A DNA stretch of 64,000 nt from JALYUA01 sp038239305 (GTDB taxonomy: Bacteria > Acidobacteriota > Thermoanaerobaculia > UBA5066 > Gp7-AA6): NCBI GenBank assembly GCA_038239305.1, contig JBBSEW010000002.1, positions 61,067-125,066 of the forward strand. The letters are read 5' to 3'. Below the pieces are notes generated by a model, which was not told where the DNA came from, did not search any database, and worked only from the letters and a program-made list of their open reading frames with translations. Every line of letters starts with the position of its first letter. The stretch's first letter is position 1. Shown here piece by piece: positions 48,632 to 57,196 of the stretch. Made by a program: the position numbers and the translations under genes.

Positions 48632-48637
48632 TAGGAT
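48632..48637 (+). promoter_or_regulatory. -10 hexamer TAGGAT of GNAT gene
   Basis: TAGGAT is separated by six bases (GGCGGA) from ATG 48644. Leaderless spacing; it separates this gene from the arginine operon. Confidence 0.5.
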
Positions 48638-48643
48638 GGCGGA

Positions 48644-49177
48644 ATGATCGAGCCGTTGACGCTGCCTGCAAGGGACGCCGATATCCGGGATCTCGCCCGC
48701 CTCCTCGTCGATGCGGTGGAGTCCGGAGCAGCGGTCAGCTTTCTCGCACCGCTCACGCTCGAGCGCGCCGAGGTGTGGTGGCGGGGGATTCTCGCGGCAT
48801 CTGCCCCGGGCGCCGTCATCCTCGTCGCTCGCGATGGCGAAGGAATCGCCGCGACGGTCCAGCTCCAGCCGGCGTGGGCACCCAACCAGCCGCATCGAGC
48901 GGACGTCGTGAAGCTGCTGGTCCACCGGCGAGCTCGGGGCGCCGGTCTCGGAACGACTCTCATGCGGGCGATCGAGGAAGCCGCGCGCCTTGCCGGCTTC
49001 CGCCTCCTCACGCTGGACGCGAAGCAGGGGACGGTGGCGGAAAGCCTCTACCGCCGCCTCGGGTGGACGGCCGCCGGCGTCATTCCACGATACGCGCTCG
49101 ATCCGGACGGCACCCCGCACGGGGCCGTGGTGTTCTACAAGGAGCTGGACGGAGCCGCCGATCCCCGTCTCCGCTGA
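48644..49177 (+). CDS. GNAT family N-acetyltransferase
   Basis: 177 residues with a full GNAT fold. The acetyl-CoA pyrophosphate loop is VKLLVHRRARGAGLGTTLM, and the C-terminal strand/helix set TLDAKQGTVAESLYRRLGW follows. It resembles the tabtoxin-resistance/aminoglycoside-type general GNATs rather than the synthase domain of N-acetylglutamate synthases, but its place 32 bases after argH makes it a rival candidate for that missing step. It has its own leaderless-type promoter, which argues for an independent function. Confidence 0.88.
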   Translation: MIEPLTLPARDADIRDLARLLVDAVESGAAVSFLAPLTLERAEVWWRGILAASAPGAVILVARDGEGIAATVQLQPAWAPNQPHRADVVKLLVHRRARGAGLGTTLMRAIEEAARLAGFRLLTLDAKQGTVAESLYRRLGWTAAGVIPRYALDPDGTPHGAVVFYKELDGAADPRLR

Positions 49178-49275
49178 TCCTCACCGAAACCCCCATTCCG
49201 CCTCGCCGTCGGCGCACCGCCGCGTTCTCGCTGGAGTATTCTGGCCCCCCGTATTCGGCTTCCGAGGAGGTCTTC

Positions 49276-49764
49276 ATGGGTCGACGCGCTGATTTACTGG
49301 CGGATCGCATCGAGGAAGGGGCCACCGGTCTGGCCGCCTTCGTGGAAGTGCTGTCGGATGCGGAGTGGAACACGCCCATGGCGAGCGGGAGCGACAGGCG
49401 AACGGTCGGCGTCATCGTGCACCACGTCGCGAGCGTCTACCCGATCGAGGTCGATCTCGCAAAGGCGGTGGCCGCGGGCAAGCCGGTCACGGACGTGACG
49501 TGGGAGGCGGTCGCCGCCATGAACTCGAAACACGCCGGCGACCAGGCCGCGGTGAGCAAGGCCGCCGCGCTCGAGCTCCTGACCCGCAACAGCCGGCAGG
49601 CGGCGACCGCGGTTCGGGCGTTCACGGACGAAGAGCTGGATCGAGCGGCGCCGTTCTCGCTCTCCTTCGGCGCGCCGGTCACTTCGCAGTTTGTCCTGGA
49701 AGACCACGCCGTGCGCCACAGCTGGCACCACCTCGCCGGCATCCGCAAGGCCCTCGGCCGTTGA
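49276..49764 (+). CDS. DinB-like protein
   Basis: 162 residues, start ATG 49276 after GAGGAGG. The four-helix DinB/maleylpyruvate-isomerase-like fold is visible: LADRIEEGATGLAAFVEVLSD, VGVIVHHVASVYPIEVDLA and QFVLEDHAVRHSWHHLAGIR. The His of VHHVAS and the two in DHAVRHSWHH form the usual metal triad. DinB proteins bind divalent metals, and some use thiol cofactors; the reaction is unknown. A -10-like TATTCT lies about 35 bases upstream. Confidence 0.82.
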   Translation: MGRRADLLADRIEEGATGLAAFVEVLSDAEWNTPMASGSDRRTVGVIVHHVASVYPIEVDLAKAVAAGKPVTDVTWEAVAAMNSKHAGDQAAVSKAAALELLTRNSRQAATAVRAFTDEELDRAAPFSLSFGAPVTSQFVLEDHAVRHSWHHLAGIRKALGR

Positions 49765-49774
49765 TCCCGCGGCA

Positions 49775-50284
49775 ATGACGATTCCGGAGAGCACGCTCGC
49801 GAGTCTCGCGGCGATGCCGGACCGGCTCGCGGCTGCCTTGCGACGGATTCCCGAGAACCGCCGAGGTTGGGAGCCTCCTTCGTGGGAGGGGATACCGGGG
49901 GAGAAGTTCCCCGCTCTGGGGCAGGTCTGCCACGTGCGGGATATCGAGCGCGACGGATACCACGTGCGGTTCGCGCGGATGGTGGCGGAAGAAAACCCCT
50001 CGCTCGTCTCGCTCGACGGGTACGCGCTCGCCATTGAGCGAAGGTACGACGCGGCGGATCCCGAGGAAGCGCTCGATGCGTTCCGCCATGCCAGGCGAGG
50101 AACCGTCGATCTTCTGCGGACCCTCTCGCCGGAGCAGCTTCGGCGCCGCGGTACGTTCGGCGAGTACGGCGCGCTCACGCTGCGATCCCTCGTTCACTAC
50201 CTGGCGAGCCACGACCTGCAGCACCTGGCGTGCATGGAGTGGCTGCTGGGGCAGGTGCACGCGGCGGGTGAGATCCGCGCTTGA
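49775..50284 (+). CDS. DinB-like protein
   Basis: 169 residues from ATG 49775, eleven bases after the previous DinB gene, so probably co-transcribed. LAAALRRIPENRRGWEPPSW, LGQVCHVRDIERDGYHVRF and LRSLVHYLASHDLQHLACMEWL give the His positions of the DinB metal site (His in CHVRD; HDLQH). It resembles DinB proteins annotated as damage-inducible or thiol-dependent enzymes; no specific reaction can be assigned. Confidence 0.84.
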   Translation: MTIPESTLASLAAMPDRLAAALRRIPENRRGWEPPSWEGIPGEKFPALGQVCHVRDIERDGYHVRFARMVAEENPSLVSLDGYALAIERRYDAADPEEALDAFRHARRGTVDLLRTLSPEQLRRRGTFGEYGALTLRSLVHYLASHDLQHLACMEWLLGQVHAAGEIRA

Positions 50285-50288
50285 GAGC

Positions 50289-50326
50289 CTGAGGCCGGAA
50301 GGCCGGAAGGCCTGAAGGCCTGAAGG
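50289..50326. repeat. 8-bp decayed repeat GGCC(G/T)GAA
   Basis: About five copies of GGCCGGAA/GGCCTGAA in a row after the second DinB gene. The word AAGGCCTT-like half is self-complementary. The remaining gap (50327-50494) holds TATCAT at 50392-50397, a -10 candidate for the following gene, and CCCCGCGGGG at about 50376. Confidence 0.8.
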
Positions 50327-50494
50327 GGCAAGCCCTCGCGGCCTGGGAGACGGAGAGTGGAAAGACGCGGTCCGCCCCGCGGGGCCGGCTGTATCATGCA
50401 AGGATCAGCGGTACGCAACGCATAAGCCTCCGCGTACGTCTTCCCCCGTGTGTCGCGACCGTCCACGCCCTTCATGTCCAACAGGAGATCTTTC

Positions 50495-50926
50495 ATGAGC
50501 AAGCGCCGTCTTCGAACTTCCTTCCTTCTGACGTTTGGAGCGGCTCTTCTTGCCGCCTCCGTTTCCTTCGGCGCCTCCCCGGAGCCGTGCCAGGTCCTCA
50601 CCGCCACGACGTGGGGCGGGATCATGGGCTACGCGGCGAAGGCCACTCCCGGCGAAATGAATTGCACCTACGAGGGCGCGAACAAGGCCGGCGGAGGACA
50701 GTTCCGGATCATGGCCGTGGCGGCCTCGAACGCCGAAGCCGAGGCGACACTGAAGCGGATGCGCGAGCACCAGGCGAGAACGGGCCGCGCCGCGGGCCTT
50801 TCGGTGTTCGATTCGCAGGGGCCGGTCGTTTTCTCGATCAACCTGTTCCAGCACGAGGCCACGGAAGGGTCTGCCGCGCAGCTGCAGAAGCTCGCCGCGG
50901 CCGCGAAGCAGCATTTGGCGAAATAG
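50495..50926 (+). CDS. Small secreted protein, unknown
   Basis: 143 residues from ATG 50495, with AGGAG 7 bases upstream (an ATG at 50474 lacks it). Signal peptide LRTSFLLTFGAALLAASVSFGA, then a mature protein beginning SPEPCQVLTATTWGGIMGYAAKA, with a second Cys in MNCTYEG. The early CxxL..W and late Cys pattern is reminiscent of DUF3558-type or similar small extracellular domains; I cannot name it with confidence. It ends in a Lys/Ala helix. No partner is evident. Confidence 0.8.
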   Translation: MSKRRLRTSFLLTFGAALLAASVSFGASPEPCQVLTATTWGGIMGYAAKATPGEMNCTYEGANKAGGGQFRIMAVAASNAEAEATLKRMREHQARTGRAAGLSVFDSQGPVVFSINLFQHEATEGSAAQLQKLAAAAKQHLAK

Positions 50927-51009
50927 TTGTCCGTCATCGAATCTCCGTTCCCCGGTTACCGTTCTGTTCATCAGGTACCGGGAGCGGAGAGCGCGCATCC
51001 GAATGGAAA

Positions 51010-51573
51010 ATGGGAAACCTGACAACGGAGACCGGCTTGCCTCCGCCTGTCCGCACCGACCGTATCGACCTGATCGCGACGACCCTCGACCACCTCGAGG
51101 CGGAGCTGGTTTCTACGAAGGCCCTCGGCGTTCTGCTCGAGGCGACGGTGCCGGAGAGCTGGCCGCCCGGCGAGTACGACCGGTCCGCCATCGAGTTCTT
51201 CCACGCGCGGCTCACGGAAAATCCCGGGGCGGCCGGCTGGTACGGCTGGTACGCCCTGCTGCGGCCGGCGAGGGGCGAGATCGCCAGCCTGATCGGCGGC
51301 GCCGGTTTTCTCGGACCTCCGGGACCGGACGGGATCGTCGAGATCGGGTATTCGATCGCGCCGGAGTTCCAGGTCCGCGCCTTCGCGACCGAGATCGTTC
51401 AGGCGCTGACGGCGCACGCTCTCGAAATCGCCGGGGTCTTGCGCGTGATCGCCCACACGAGCTCGACGAACGCCGCGTCGATTCGCGTCCTGGAGCGGTG
51501 CGGATTCGAGCGCGCCGGCCAGGGCGGTGAGCCGGGGACCATCCGGTTCGAGACTGCTCTCCGGTGTGCATGA
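51010..51573 (+). CDS. GNAT (RimJ/RimL-type) acetyltransferase
   Basis: 187 residues, start ATG 51010. RTDRIDLIATTLDHLEAELV opens the RimJ/RimL type, followed by IVEIGYSIAPEFQVRAFATEIVQALTAHALE and TSSTNAASIRVLERCGFERAG. The pyrophosphate loop, usually R-x-x-G-x-G/A, reads QVRAFATE here, so Gly is replaced by Phe-Ala; binding of acetyl-CoA may be altered. The gap before it carries GTTACCG..GGTACCG words. Substrate unknown. Confidence 0.83.
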   Translation: MGNLTTETGLPPPVRTDRIDLIATTLDHLEAELVSTKALGVLLEATVPESWPPGEYDRSAIEFFHARLTENPGAAGWYGWYALLRPARGEIASLIGGAGFLGPPGPDGIVEIGYSIAPEFQVRAFATEIVQALTAHALEIAGVLRVIAHTSSTNAASIRVLERCGFERAGQGGEPGTIRFETALRCA

Positions 51574-51632
51574 GAGCTCGTGCCGCCGATAGAGTCAGGG
51601 CTAGTTCGGAAAACAGAAGCAGGAGGCTACCG

Positions 51633-53012
51633 ATGACCCGACGGAACCATGTCTCGTGCGGCAATGCGCCGCGGCCCCCGCATTTGGGCGTGCTCGGACT
51701 GTCGCTCCTGATGGCTTTCTTCGCGAGCGCAACGGCCTCTCGCGCCGATGGCCCGGCGGAGCTCGCCGGTCTCGACGCTCTATATCCGTCGCTCGACGCC
51801 CTTTATTGCGACCTTCACCAGACTCCGGAGCTTTCGCTCCATGAAGAAAAGACGGCGGCGAAAATGGCGTCCCGCCTCCGGGGCCTCGGCTTCGAGGTGA
51901 CCGAGCATGTGGGCGGATTCGGGGTCGTCGGCGTCCTCCGAAACGGCACGGGCCCGACAGTCATGGTCCGGACCGAGATGGACGCGCTGCCCGTGAAGGA
52001 GCAGACCGGACTCGCCTATGCCAGCACCGTGACGACCCGGAACGCCGCCGGCGAATCCGTACCCGTGATGCACGCGTGCGGCCACGACATCCACATGGCG
52101 TCGTGGATCGGAGCGGCGACGCTGCTCGCGAGGACCCGGGACCGGTGGCGCGGAACCCTGGTGTTCGTCGGCCAGCCCGCGGAGGAGATGCTCCAGGGCG
52201 CGGAGCTCATGGTCCAGGCCGGCTTGATGACGCGCTTTCCGAAGCCGGACTTCGTTCTCGCCATGCATGACACGCAGGTTCTGCCTTCCGACCAGGTCGG
52301 GATCGTCGCCGGACCGGCGTCGGCCGCTTCCAACGCCGTCGACGTCACGTTTTACGGGAAGGGCGGTCACGGCGCGGCACCTCATCGGACGATCGATCCG
52401 CTGCTGATCGCCGCGAGGGCGGTCGTGACACTGCAGACGATCGTCTCGCGGGAGGTCAATCCCTTCGATCCGGCGGTCGTCACGGTTGGAACATTCCACG
52501 CGGGGACCAAACGCAACGTCATTTCGGACGAAGCGAAAATCGAGCTGACCGTCCGCTCCTTCAAACCAGAAGTCCAGAAGCAGCTTCTTGCAGCGATCGA
52601 ACGGATCGCGAAGGCGGAGGCGGCTGCGGCGCGCGCTCCCCGCGAGCCTTCGGTGGTAGTCGATGCGCGGGAGGCCTCCGAGGTCGTATTCAACGACCCC
52701 GCGCTGGCCGCCCGTCTCTCGACGGCCCTGCGTCGCGGTCTGGGCGACGCGAGCGTCGGATCCGTCGAGCCGACGAGCACCTCCGAGGACTTCGGCGTCC
52801 TCGGCCGGGTCGCCGGCGTTCCCTCCGTGCAGTTGCGCCTCGGCTCCGTGGATCCGGCGGAGTTCGCCCGGGCGAAGGCGGAAGGGAAGATGCTGCCCGG
52901 GCCCCACAGCTCGCTTTTCGCGCCGGACCGGGGCCGCACAATCCGCACCGGAGTCGCCGCGCTCACGCTCGCGATCCTGGAGCTCGCCGGCCGGCCGGCC
53001 GGTGGCTCCTGA
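51633..53012 (+). CDS. Exported M20D amidohydrolase (HipO/AbgB type)
   Basis: 459 residues from ATG 51633, with AGGAGG 7 bases upstream. Signal peptide LGVLGLSLLMAFFASATASRA. M20D features: YCDLHQTPELSLHEEKTAA, MVRTEMDALPVKEQTGL, metal-site MHACGHDIHMASWIGAA (Cys and His), VGQPAEEMLQGAELM with the catalytic Glu pair, and HDTQVLPSDQVG. The C-terminal EPTSTSEDFGVLGRVAG completes the site. It hydrolyses N-acyl amino acids or peptides outside the cytoplasm. Not part of the arginine operon. Confidence 0.93.
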   Translation: MTRRNHVSCGNAPRPPHLGVLGLSLLMAFFASATASRADGPAELAGLDALYPSLDALYCDLHQTPELSLHEEKTAAKMASRLRGLGFEVTEHVGGFGVVGVLRNGTGPTVMVRTEMDALPVKEQTGLAYASTVTTRNAAGESVPVMHACGHDIHMASWIGAATLLARTRDRWRGTLVFVGQPAEEMLQGAELMVQAGLMTRFPKPDFVLAMHDTQVLPSDQVGIVAGPASAASNAVDVTFYGKGGHGAAPHRTIDPLLIAARAVVTLQTIVSREVNPFDPAVVTVGTFHAGTKRNVISDEAKIELTVRSFKPEVQKQLLAAIERIAKAEAAAARAPREPSVVVDAREASEVVFNDPALAARLSTALRRGLGDASVGSVEPTSTSEDFGVLGRVAGVPSVQLRLGSVDPAEFARAKAEGKMLPGPHSSLFAPDRGRTIRTGVAALTLAILELAGRPAGGS

Positions 53013-53114
53013 ACCGCCGGCAAGCGTGTCCGTTCAGCGCGTTCGCCTCCTCGGCCTCGGGCTGACCGTCGGGATGCTGGTGTCGTTAGGGCGGTCGCCG
53101 TCATTCACGGGTCG

Positions 53115-53705
53115 ATGAATCCCATTACGCACGCCCTCGCAGCCTGGTGTCTGGCGGAAGCGGCACCGCAGCTCCGGAATCGCGAACGGGGAATCGTCGT
53201 CCTGGCGGGGATCGCACCGGACGTGGACGGCCTCGGCATCGTGCCGGAGGTACTGACGCGAAACGGTTCGCATCCATTGCTCTGGTGGAGTGAGTATCAC
53301 CATCTGCTCGCGCACAATTTCGCGTTTGCCTGCTTCGCCGCCGCGGTCGCTGCGCTTTGCTCCCGGGCGAAACGCCGGCTCACGGCGCTGCTCGCGTTTC
53401 TCGCGGTCCACCTTCATCTGCTCGGCGATCTGGCGGGATCGCGCGGCCCGGACGGATATTCCTGGCCCATTCCCTACCTGTACCCATTCTCCCGTTCGCC
53501 CGAACTCGTCTGGGCTCACCAGTGGAAGTTGAATGCCTGGCCGAATGTCGTTCTCACGCTGATTCTCCTGTTCGTCTGCTTTGCCCTGGCGTGGAAGCGG
53601 GGATATTCGCCTCTCGTTCTCATTTCCTCGCGAGCCGATCGGTCCTTCGTCGGCGCGCTGCGCGGCCGTTTTCCGCGCCGGGTCTCCGCACGGGTGAATC
53701 GATGA
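53115..53705 (+). CDS. YdjM/DUF457-type membrane metal-dependent hydrolase
   Basis: 196 residues with helices NFAFACFAAAVAAL, LLAFLAVHLHLLGDLAG and VVLTLILLFVCFALAW. Family marks: MNPITHALAAWCLAEAAP at the start, LAGIAPDVDGLGIVPE, HHLLAHNF, and HLHLLGD. These His/Asp residues form the presumed metal site of the family; the substrate is unknown. No Shine-Dalgarno is visible before ATG 53115. It overlaps the next gene by ATGA. Confidence 0.83.
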   Translation: MNPITHALAAWCLAEAAPQLRNRERGIVVLAGIAPDVDGLGIVPEVLTRNGSHPLLWWSEYHHLLAHNFAFACFAAAVAALCSRAKRRLTALLAFLAVHLHLLGDLAGSRGPDGYSWPIPYLYPFSRSPELVWAHQWKLNAWPNVVLTLILLFVCFALAWKRGYSPLVLISSRADRSFVGALRGRFPRRVSARVNR

Positions 53706-54208
53706 GCATTCCGACGAGCCTCCGGATCCGGGCGGTCGTGTTCGTGATCCTGGGGGCTGCCGGGCTCGCCGTCGGAGCCTGGCCGGCCATCTCCCCGCCG
53801 GGTCTCGGCGTCCTGGTCGGATGGACATTTTTCCTCCTTGCGGGAACGGCTTTGAGCAGTGCGAGCCAGGCCGCCCTGGCGCTTCGAGGCATCGTCGGGA
53901 AACAGGTTCGCGTCGAGATCCGAGGAGTTCCGCTTCCGCCGCCGGGAGAGCCCCCATTTGAGATCGTGTCCGTAGGAGCTCTGGGTGCCGGGATTCGGTT
54001 TCACCTGAGACCCGTCTCCGGCGGCCCGAGGCGACTGCTCATCCTCAAGGTGGCGCAGCCCGGCCCCGCGAGCGTCGGGGAGGACCGCGTCGAGATCCGC
54101 GGGGCCGCATATGTGAGCTGGGCGGGCACGAGGCTGGCGCTCGAGCCCGGGGACGGCACGCCGAGCGTGGCGCTGATCGTCATGTCCGGAGATCGCGCGC
54201 CCGGATAG
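53702..54208 (+). CDS. Small membrane protein, unknown
   Basis: 168 residues, coupled to the YdjM-type gene (ATGA). Two N-terminal helices (IRAVVFVILGAAGLAVGAW; LGVLVGWTFFLLAGTALSSA) and a soluble beta-rich C-terminal part (VRVEIRGVPLPPPGEPPFEI, LLILKVAQPG, DRVEIRGAAYVSW). I do not recognise a family. Co-translation suggests it works with the preceding hydrolase. Confidence 0.7.
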   Translation: MSIPTSLRIRAVVFVILGAAGLAVGAWPAISPPGLGVLVGWTFFLLAGTALSSASQAALALRGIVGKQVRVEIRGVPLPPPGEPPFEIVSVGALGAGIRFHLRPVSGGPRRLLILKVAQPGPASVGEDRVEIRGAAYVSWAGTRLALEPGDGTPSVALIVMSGDRAPG

Positions 54209-54380
54209 TCATTCCCGGGACCAGACGACTCGTGCGGCTATGCGGACCGAAGGCCATGGGCTCGCTGTTCCGGGGTCGCGATGTAAATGGCGGATCTCCG
54301 GCGAGGCGGGAAACCGGTGGCTCCAGCGAGCGCGGCCCCTCTGCGTCGAACCGCCGCGCTACGGTTCTCACGACCGACGC

Positions 54381-54386
54381 TAGAAT
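54381..54386 (+). promoter_or_regulatory. -10 hexamer TAGAAT of TPR gene
   Basis: TAGAAT (five of six to consensus) lies 46 bases before ATG 54433, which has its own GAGGA site; so this transcript has a leader. The rest of the gap 54209-54380 shows nothing clear. Confidence 0.4.
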
Positions 54387-54432
54387 GGGTGGGGCGAAGC
54401 ACGAGCTTCCCGGAAACCGACGCGAGGAATTC

Positions 54433-54720
54433 ATGGTCGAGCTGCAGAAATGGGAAATCGATTTCTCGGCGCCCCGGGCGAAAGAGGGAGCGCGCCTCCT
54501 CGCTTTCGGCCGCGTTTCGGAGGCGACCGCGGTCTTTCAGGCGGCGGTGCAGGAGGCTCCCGAATCCCCGGCCGCGCACTACAACCTCGCGATTGTTCAT
54601 CAGGCCGGCGGGAAGGGCGATCTCGCGCGGGCGGGATACCGGGAGGCGCTTCGTCTCGATCCCGGGTTCGCGCGCGCGACGTTGCAGCTGAAGTCTCTCG
54701 AAGCCGGCGCCGACGCGTGA
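54433..54720 (+). CDS. Short TPR protein
   Basis: 95 residues from ATG 54433, with GAGGA four bases upstream. Two TPR-like helix pairs: AKEGARLLAFGRVSEATAVF with AAVQEAPESPAAHYNLAIVH, then GGKGDLARAGYREALRLDPG. A soluble scaffold; partner unknown. A longer reading from 54385 is possible but would cross its own promoter. Confidence 0.82.
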   Translation: MVELQKWEIDFSAPRAKEGARLLAFGRVSEATAVFQAAVQEAPESPAAHYNLAIVHQAGGKGDLARAGYREALRLDPGFARATLQLKSLEAGADA

Positions 54721-54828
54721 AGGCCATGCGTTGGAACACCCTGCACGCACTCTGAGCACATCATCCCGTCCCTCGGTCACGGGACCTCGCAAAAGAAATC
54801 GAAACCCGCCGACGAGGAGGATCGCCGC

Positions 54829-55257
54829 ATGAGCCAGCCCCAGGCGCCCGCCATGAAGGGCCGCGCGACCGGCACTTTCGAAGTGACGATGAGCCCGCAG
54901 CCTCCCTACGAAGCAGGAGACGGCATCGCGCTCTCGCGGATCTCGATCGAAAAGAAATTTCATGGCGCGCTCGAGGGGACGAGCCGCGTCGAGATGCTGA
55001 GCGCGGGCACGGGTGTGGCGGGGTCCGCCGGATACGTCGCGATCGAGCGCGTGCACGCCTCTCTGGAGGGCCGGGCCGGAAGCTTCGTCCTTCAGCACAG
55101 CGGCACCATGACGCGGGGCAAGCCTCATCTCTCCGTGAGGGTGGTGCCGGACTCGGGTACGGCCGGGCTGACCGGCATCTCGGGAGCCCTGACGATCGAC
55201 ATCCGGGAAGGCCAGCACTTCTACACGTTCGACTACTCGTGGGACGAGGCGTCGTAG
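54829..55257 (+). CDS. DUF3224 domain protein
   Basis: 142 residues, Shine-Dalgarno GAGGAGG upstream. DUF3224 pattern: ATGTFEVTMSPQPPYE, LSRISIEKKFHGALEGTSRV, ERVHASLEGRAGSFVLQHSG, and TGISGALTIDIREGQHFYTF. These are small eight-stranded barrels related to allene-oxide-cyclase-like folds; the function is not known. Followed after 15 bases by a small membrane protein. Confidence 0.88.
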   Translation: MSQPQAPAMKGRATGTFEVTMSPQPPYEAGDGIALSRISIEKKFHGALEGTSRVEMLSAGTGVAGSAGYVAIERVHASLEGRAGSFVLQHSGTMTRGKPHLSVRVVPDSGTAGLTGISGALTIDIREGQHFYTFDYSWDEAS

Positions 55258-55272
55258 AGCCGGCCCGCGGAA

Positions 55273-55497
55273 ATGCAAGCGGACGCGGAGGACAAGAAGG
55301 GGAAAACGTCACGAGAAGAGCGGGAGCCGACCCGGGACGAATGGGTGGCCCGGCGAGGTTGCGGGCTCATGTTCTACCTCGCCGGAATCCTGGTCGCGGC
55401 TGCCTGGTCCTTCCGCATGAACCACTCGCTCCTGCTCGGAGCGCTGCACGGATCGTTGTCATGGCTGTATGTCGTGTATCGCCTGTTGTTCGCGTGA
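55273..55497 (+). CDS. Small single-pass or two-pass membrane protein
   Basis: 74 residues. A charged N-terminus (Lys/Glu/Arg-rich, residues 1-28) is followed by helices MFYLAGILVAAAWSF and LLGALHGSLSWLYVVYRLLF. The order charged tail, Cys30, two helices is seen in many small bacterial membrane proteins of unknown role. Start ATG 55273 with no strong Shine-Dalgarno. Confidence 0.7.
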   Translation: MQADAEDKKGKTSREEREPTRDEWVARRGCGLMFYLAGILVAAAWSFRMNHSLLLGALHGSLSWLYVVYRLLFA

Positions 55498-55552
55498 CGG
55501 GTCCCTCCCTTGAGCGGCGCGCGATGGCCTTTCGAACACATGAGGTGACTCG

Positions 55553-56029
55553 ATGCCTGTCTCGGCAGCCTTTGCGGAAAGCAATCGGACGCAGACGGAG
55601 CGCCTTCGGACGTTCATCGCCCGCCTGACGCCGGCCATGCTCGCGGTTCCCCTCCCGAACGGCTGGACCGTCGCGGGCGCGCTGGCGCATGTCGGATTCT
55701 GGGACCGGCAGCGGCTCTTCCTGATGCGGCGCTGGGCGGCCGGGGGAGAGGCCACGGGAGCGTATGACGGCGACGTTTTCAACGGCGCCCTGCAGCCTCT
55801 GCTCGAGTTGATTCCGCCGGAGCGGGCCGCGGAGGCCGCCCTGCGCGCGGCGGAGGAAGTGGACGCGCTGCTTCTCGAGGTCCCCGACGAAGTCGTGCGG
55901 TCGGCGCTCGCGCGCCCGGACGCGCCGAACCTCGACCGCGGATCGCATCGGGCCCACCACCTCGACCGGATCGAGCAGGCCCTCGCCGCCGCCGGGTTCG
56001 CTCCGTCTCCGAGCGCCGCAGCCGGTTAG
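55553..56029 (+). CDS. DinB/maleylpyruvate-isomerase-like protein
   Basis: 158 residues. TERLRTFIARLTPAMLAVPL, NGWTVAGALAHVGFWDRQRL (metal His and the WD pattern), and NLDRGSHRAHHLDRIEQAL (two more His) give the DinB metal site. Third DinB-type gene in 7 kb. Its stop overlaps the stop of the convergent HEAT gene by four bases, leaving no room for a terminator. Confidence 0.83.
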   Translation: MPVSAAFAESNRTQTERLRTFIARLTPAMLAVPLPNGWTVAGALAHVGFWDRQRLFLMRRWAAGGEATGAYDGDVFNGALQPLLELIPPERAAEAALRAAEEVDALLLEVPDEVVRSALARPDAPNLDRGSHRAHHLDRIEQALAAAGFAPSPSAAAG

Positions 56030-57051
56030 GAGGCCTTCGCCCCCTTCGCCGGCGCCTTCTTCCCGATGCTCTGGATCGCCTTGGCGACGGCGTCCGGCAG
56101 ATCCTTCGCCTCCATCTCCGGCGAATTCTCGATTTCTTTCCAACCGTGGGCGGCCAAGGCTTTCAGCTCCGGCAGGGCGGCGCGGGCGCCCGGTCCGATT
56201 GCGGCGAGCGCATTGGCGGCGAAGACGCGAAGGTAAATCTCCTTGCCGTGCAGCAGGCGCGCCACCGCGGCCGTCGCGGGCGCGGCCTTCGGGCCGATCT
56301 TCTCGACCGAGAGCACGGCGACCTTCCGGACGTCGTGGACCTTGTCGGCGAGAGCCTTCGTGAGCAACGCGACCGTGCCGGGCACATCCGCTCCCCATTC
56401 TCCGAGCGCCGTGGCCGCCGATCCGCGAACTCCTTCGACGGGATCGGAGAGAGCGCGTTCGATCGCGGATTTGAGGGCGGGAACGGCGCGCACGCCGCGC
56501 GGGCCGAGAGCGCCGATCGCGGCGACGGCATTTGCGCGCACGGATTCCTGCGTGTCGGCGGCTGCGCTGGCGAGCATCGTGCCGAGCTCCTGCACCGTCT
56601 CGGGCGGCGCGCCGCTCGAGAGTCCCACGAGACTTCGCGACGCGCTTTCGCGAGGCTCGTTTTCCGCGTCGGTCAAGACATGCGTGAGGGCCCGGATGAC
56701 CGCGGCGGTCGGAGGCTTGGCCTCGGCAAGGCCTCCCGCGGCGAACCGGCGAACGAGCGGCTCCTTGTCCGCGAGAGCCTCGACGAGCAGGTTGACCGCC
56801 TCGGGGGATTTCGACGCCCGATGCCCGAGCTCTTCGGCGGCATTCAGCCTCGTCAGCAGTTCGGGGTCGTGGAGCGACTTGCGGAGGTCCGCCATGGTCC
56901 TGTTTGCCGGGACGACCACGGTTTCGCTCGCCGGCGGCTGTTTCGCCGGCTCTTTCGGAGCGGGCGTCCCGCCGGTGCTCTGGCAGGAGGCAACCCCGAT
57001 CACGGCTGCGGCGAGGAGAGGCATGGCGGACCAGCGCAGGATCGATCGCAT
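56026..57051 (-). CDS. HEAT-repeat lipoprotein
   Basis: 341 residues. Lipoprotein signal with lipobox around VIGVASCQS (Cys23). After a Pro/Thr linker come about six HEAT/PBS-type repeats: LLTRLNAAEELGHRASKSP, PLVRRFAAGGLAEAKPP, ESVRANAVAAIGALGPRG, EGVRGSAATALGEWGADV, HDVRKVAVLSVEKIGPKA, YLRVFAANALAAIGPGA. A periplasmic or outer-membrane protein-interaction scaffold. C-terminus Lys/Ala-rich. Function unknown. Confidence 0.9.
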   Translation of the reverse strand: MRSILRWSAMPLLAAAVIGVASCQSTGGTPAPKEPAKQPPASETVVVPANRTMADLRKSLHDPELLTRLNAAEELGHRASKSPEAVNLLVEALADKEPLVRRFAAGGLAEAKPPTAAVIRALTHVLTDAENEPRESASRSLVGLSSGAPPETVQELGTMLASAAADTQESVRANAVAAIGALGPRGVRAVPALKSAIERALSDPVEGVRGSAATALGEWGADVPGTVALLTKALADKVHDVRKVAVLSVEKIGPKAAPATAAVARLLHGKEIYLRVFAANALAAIGPGARAALPELKALAAHGWKEIENSPEMEAKDLPDAVAKAIQSIGKKAPAKGAKAS

Positions 57052-57178
57052 GGAAGTCCTTTCGGAAAGGCGGAAGCCGCCGGCCGGCGAGTGCGCCGGA
57101 GGTGTTCCGATCGCTGTCCTCGAGTCTATCGCTTTCGGCGCGATTTCGGCCTGCCGCGGCCTTATGCTTCAGGGCTTC

Positions 57179-57196
57179 ATGGCTCGCGCGACATGA
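57179..57196 (+). CDS. Five-codon ORF overlapping the GNAT-RidA start
   Basis: ATG 57179 begins a frame MARAT followed by TGA (57194-57196), which overlaps ATG 57193 as ATGA. TATGCT (57163-57168) lies 10 bases upstream. The layout copies the glgP leader in miniature. It may be a re-initiation device or chance. Confidence 0.3.
   Translation: MARAT

Noticed and set aside
48644..49177. GNAT after argH as the obvious N-acetylglutamate synthase
   Set aside because: It has a separate promoter and resembles general/tabtoxin-resistance GNATs; kept only as a rival to the P-loop protein.
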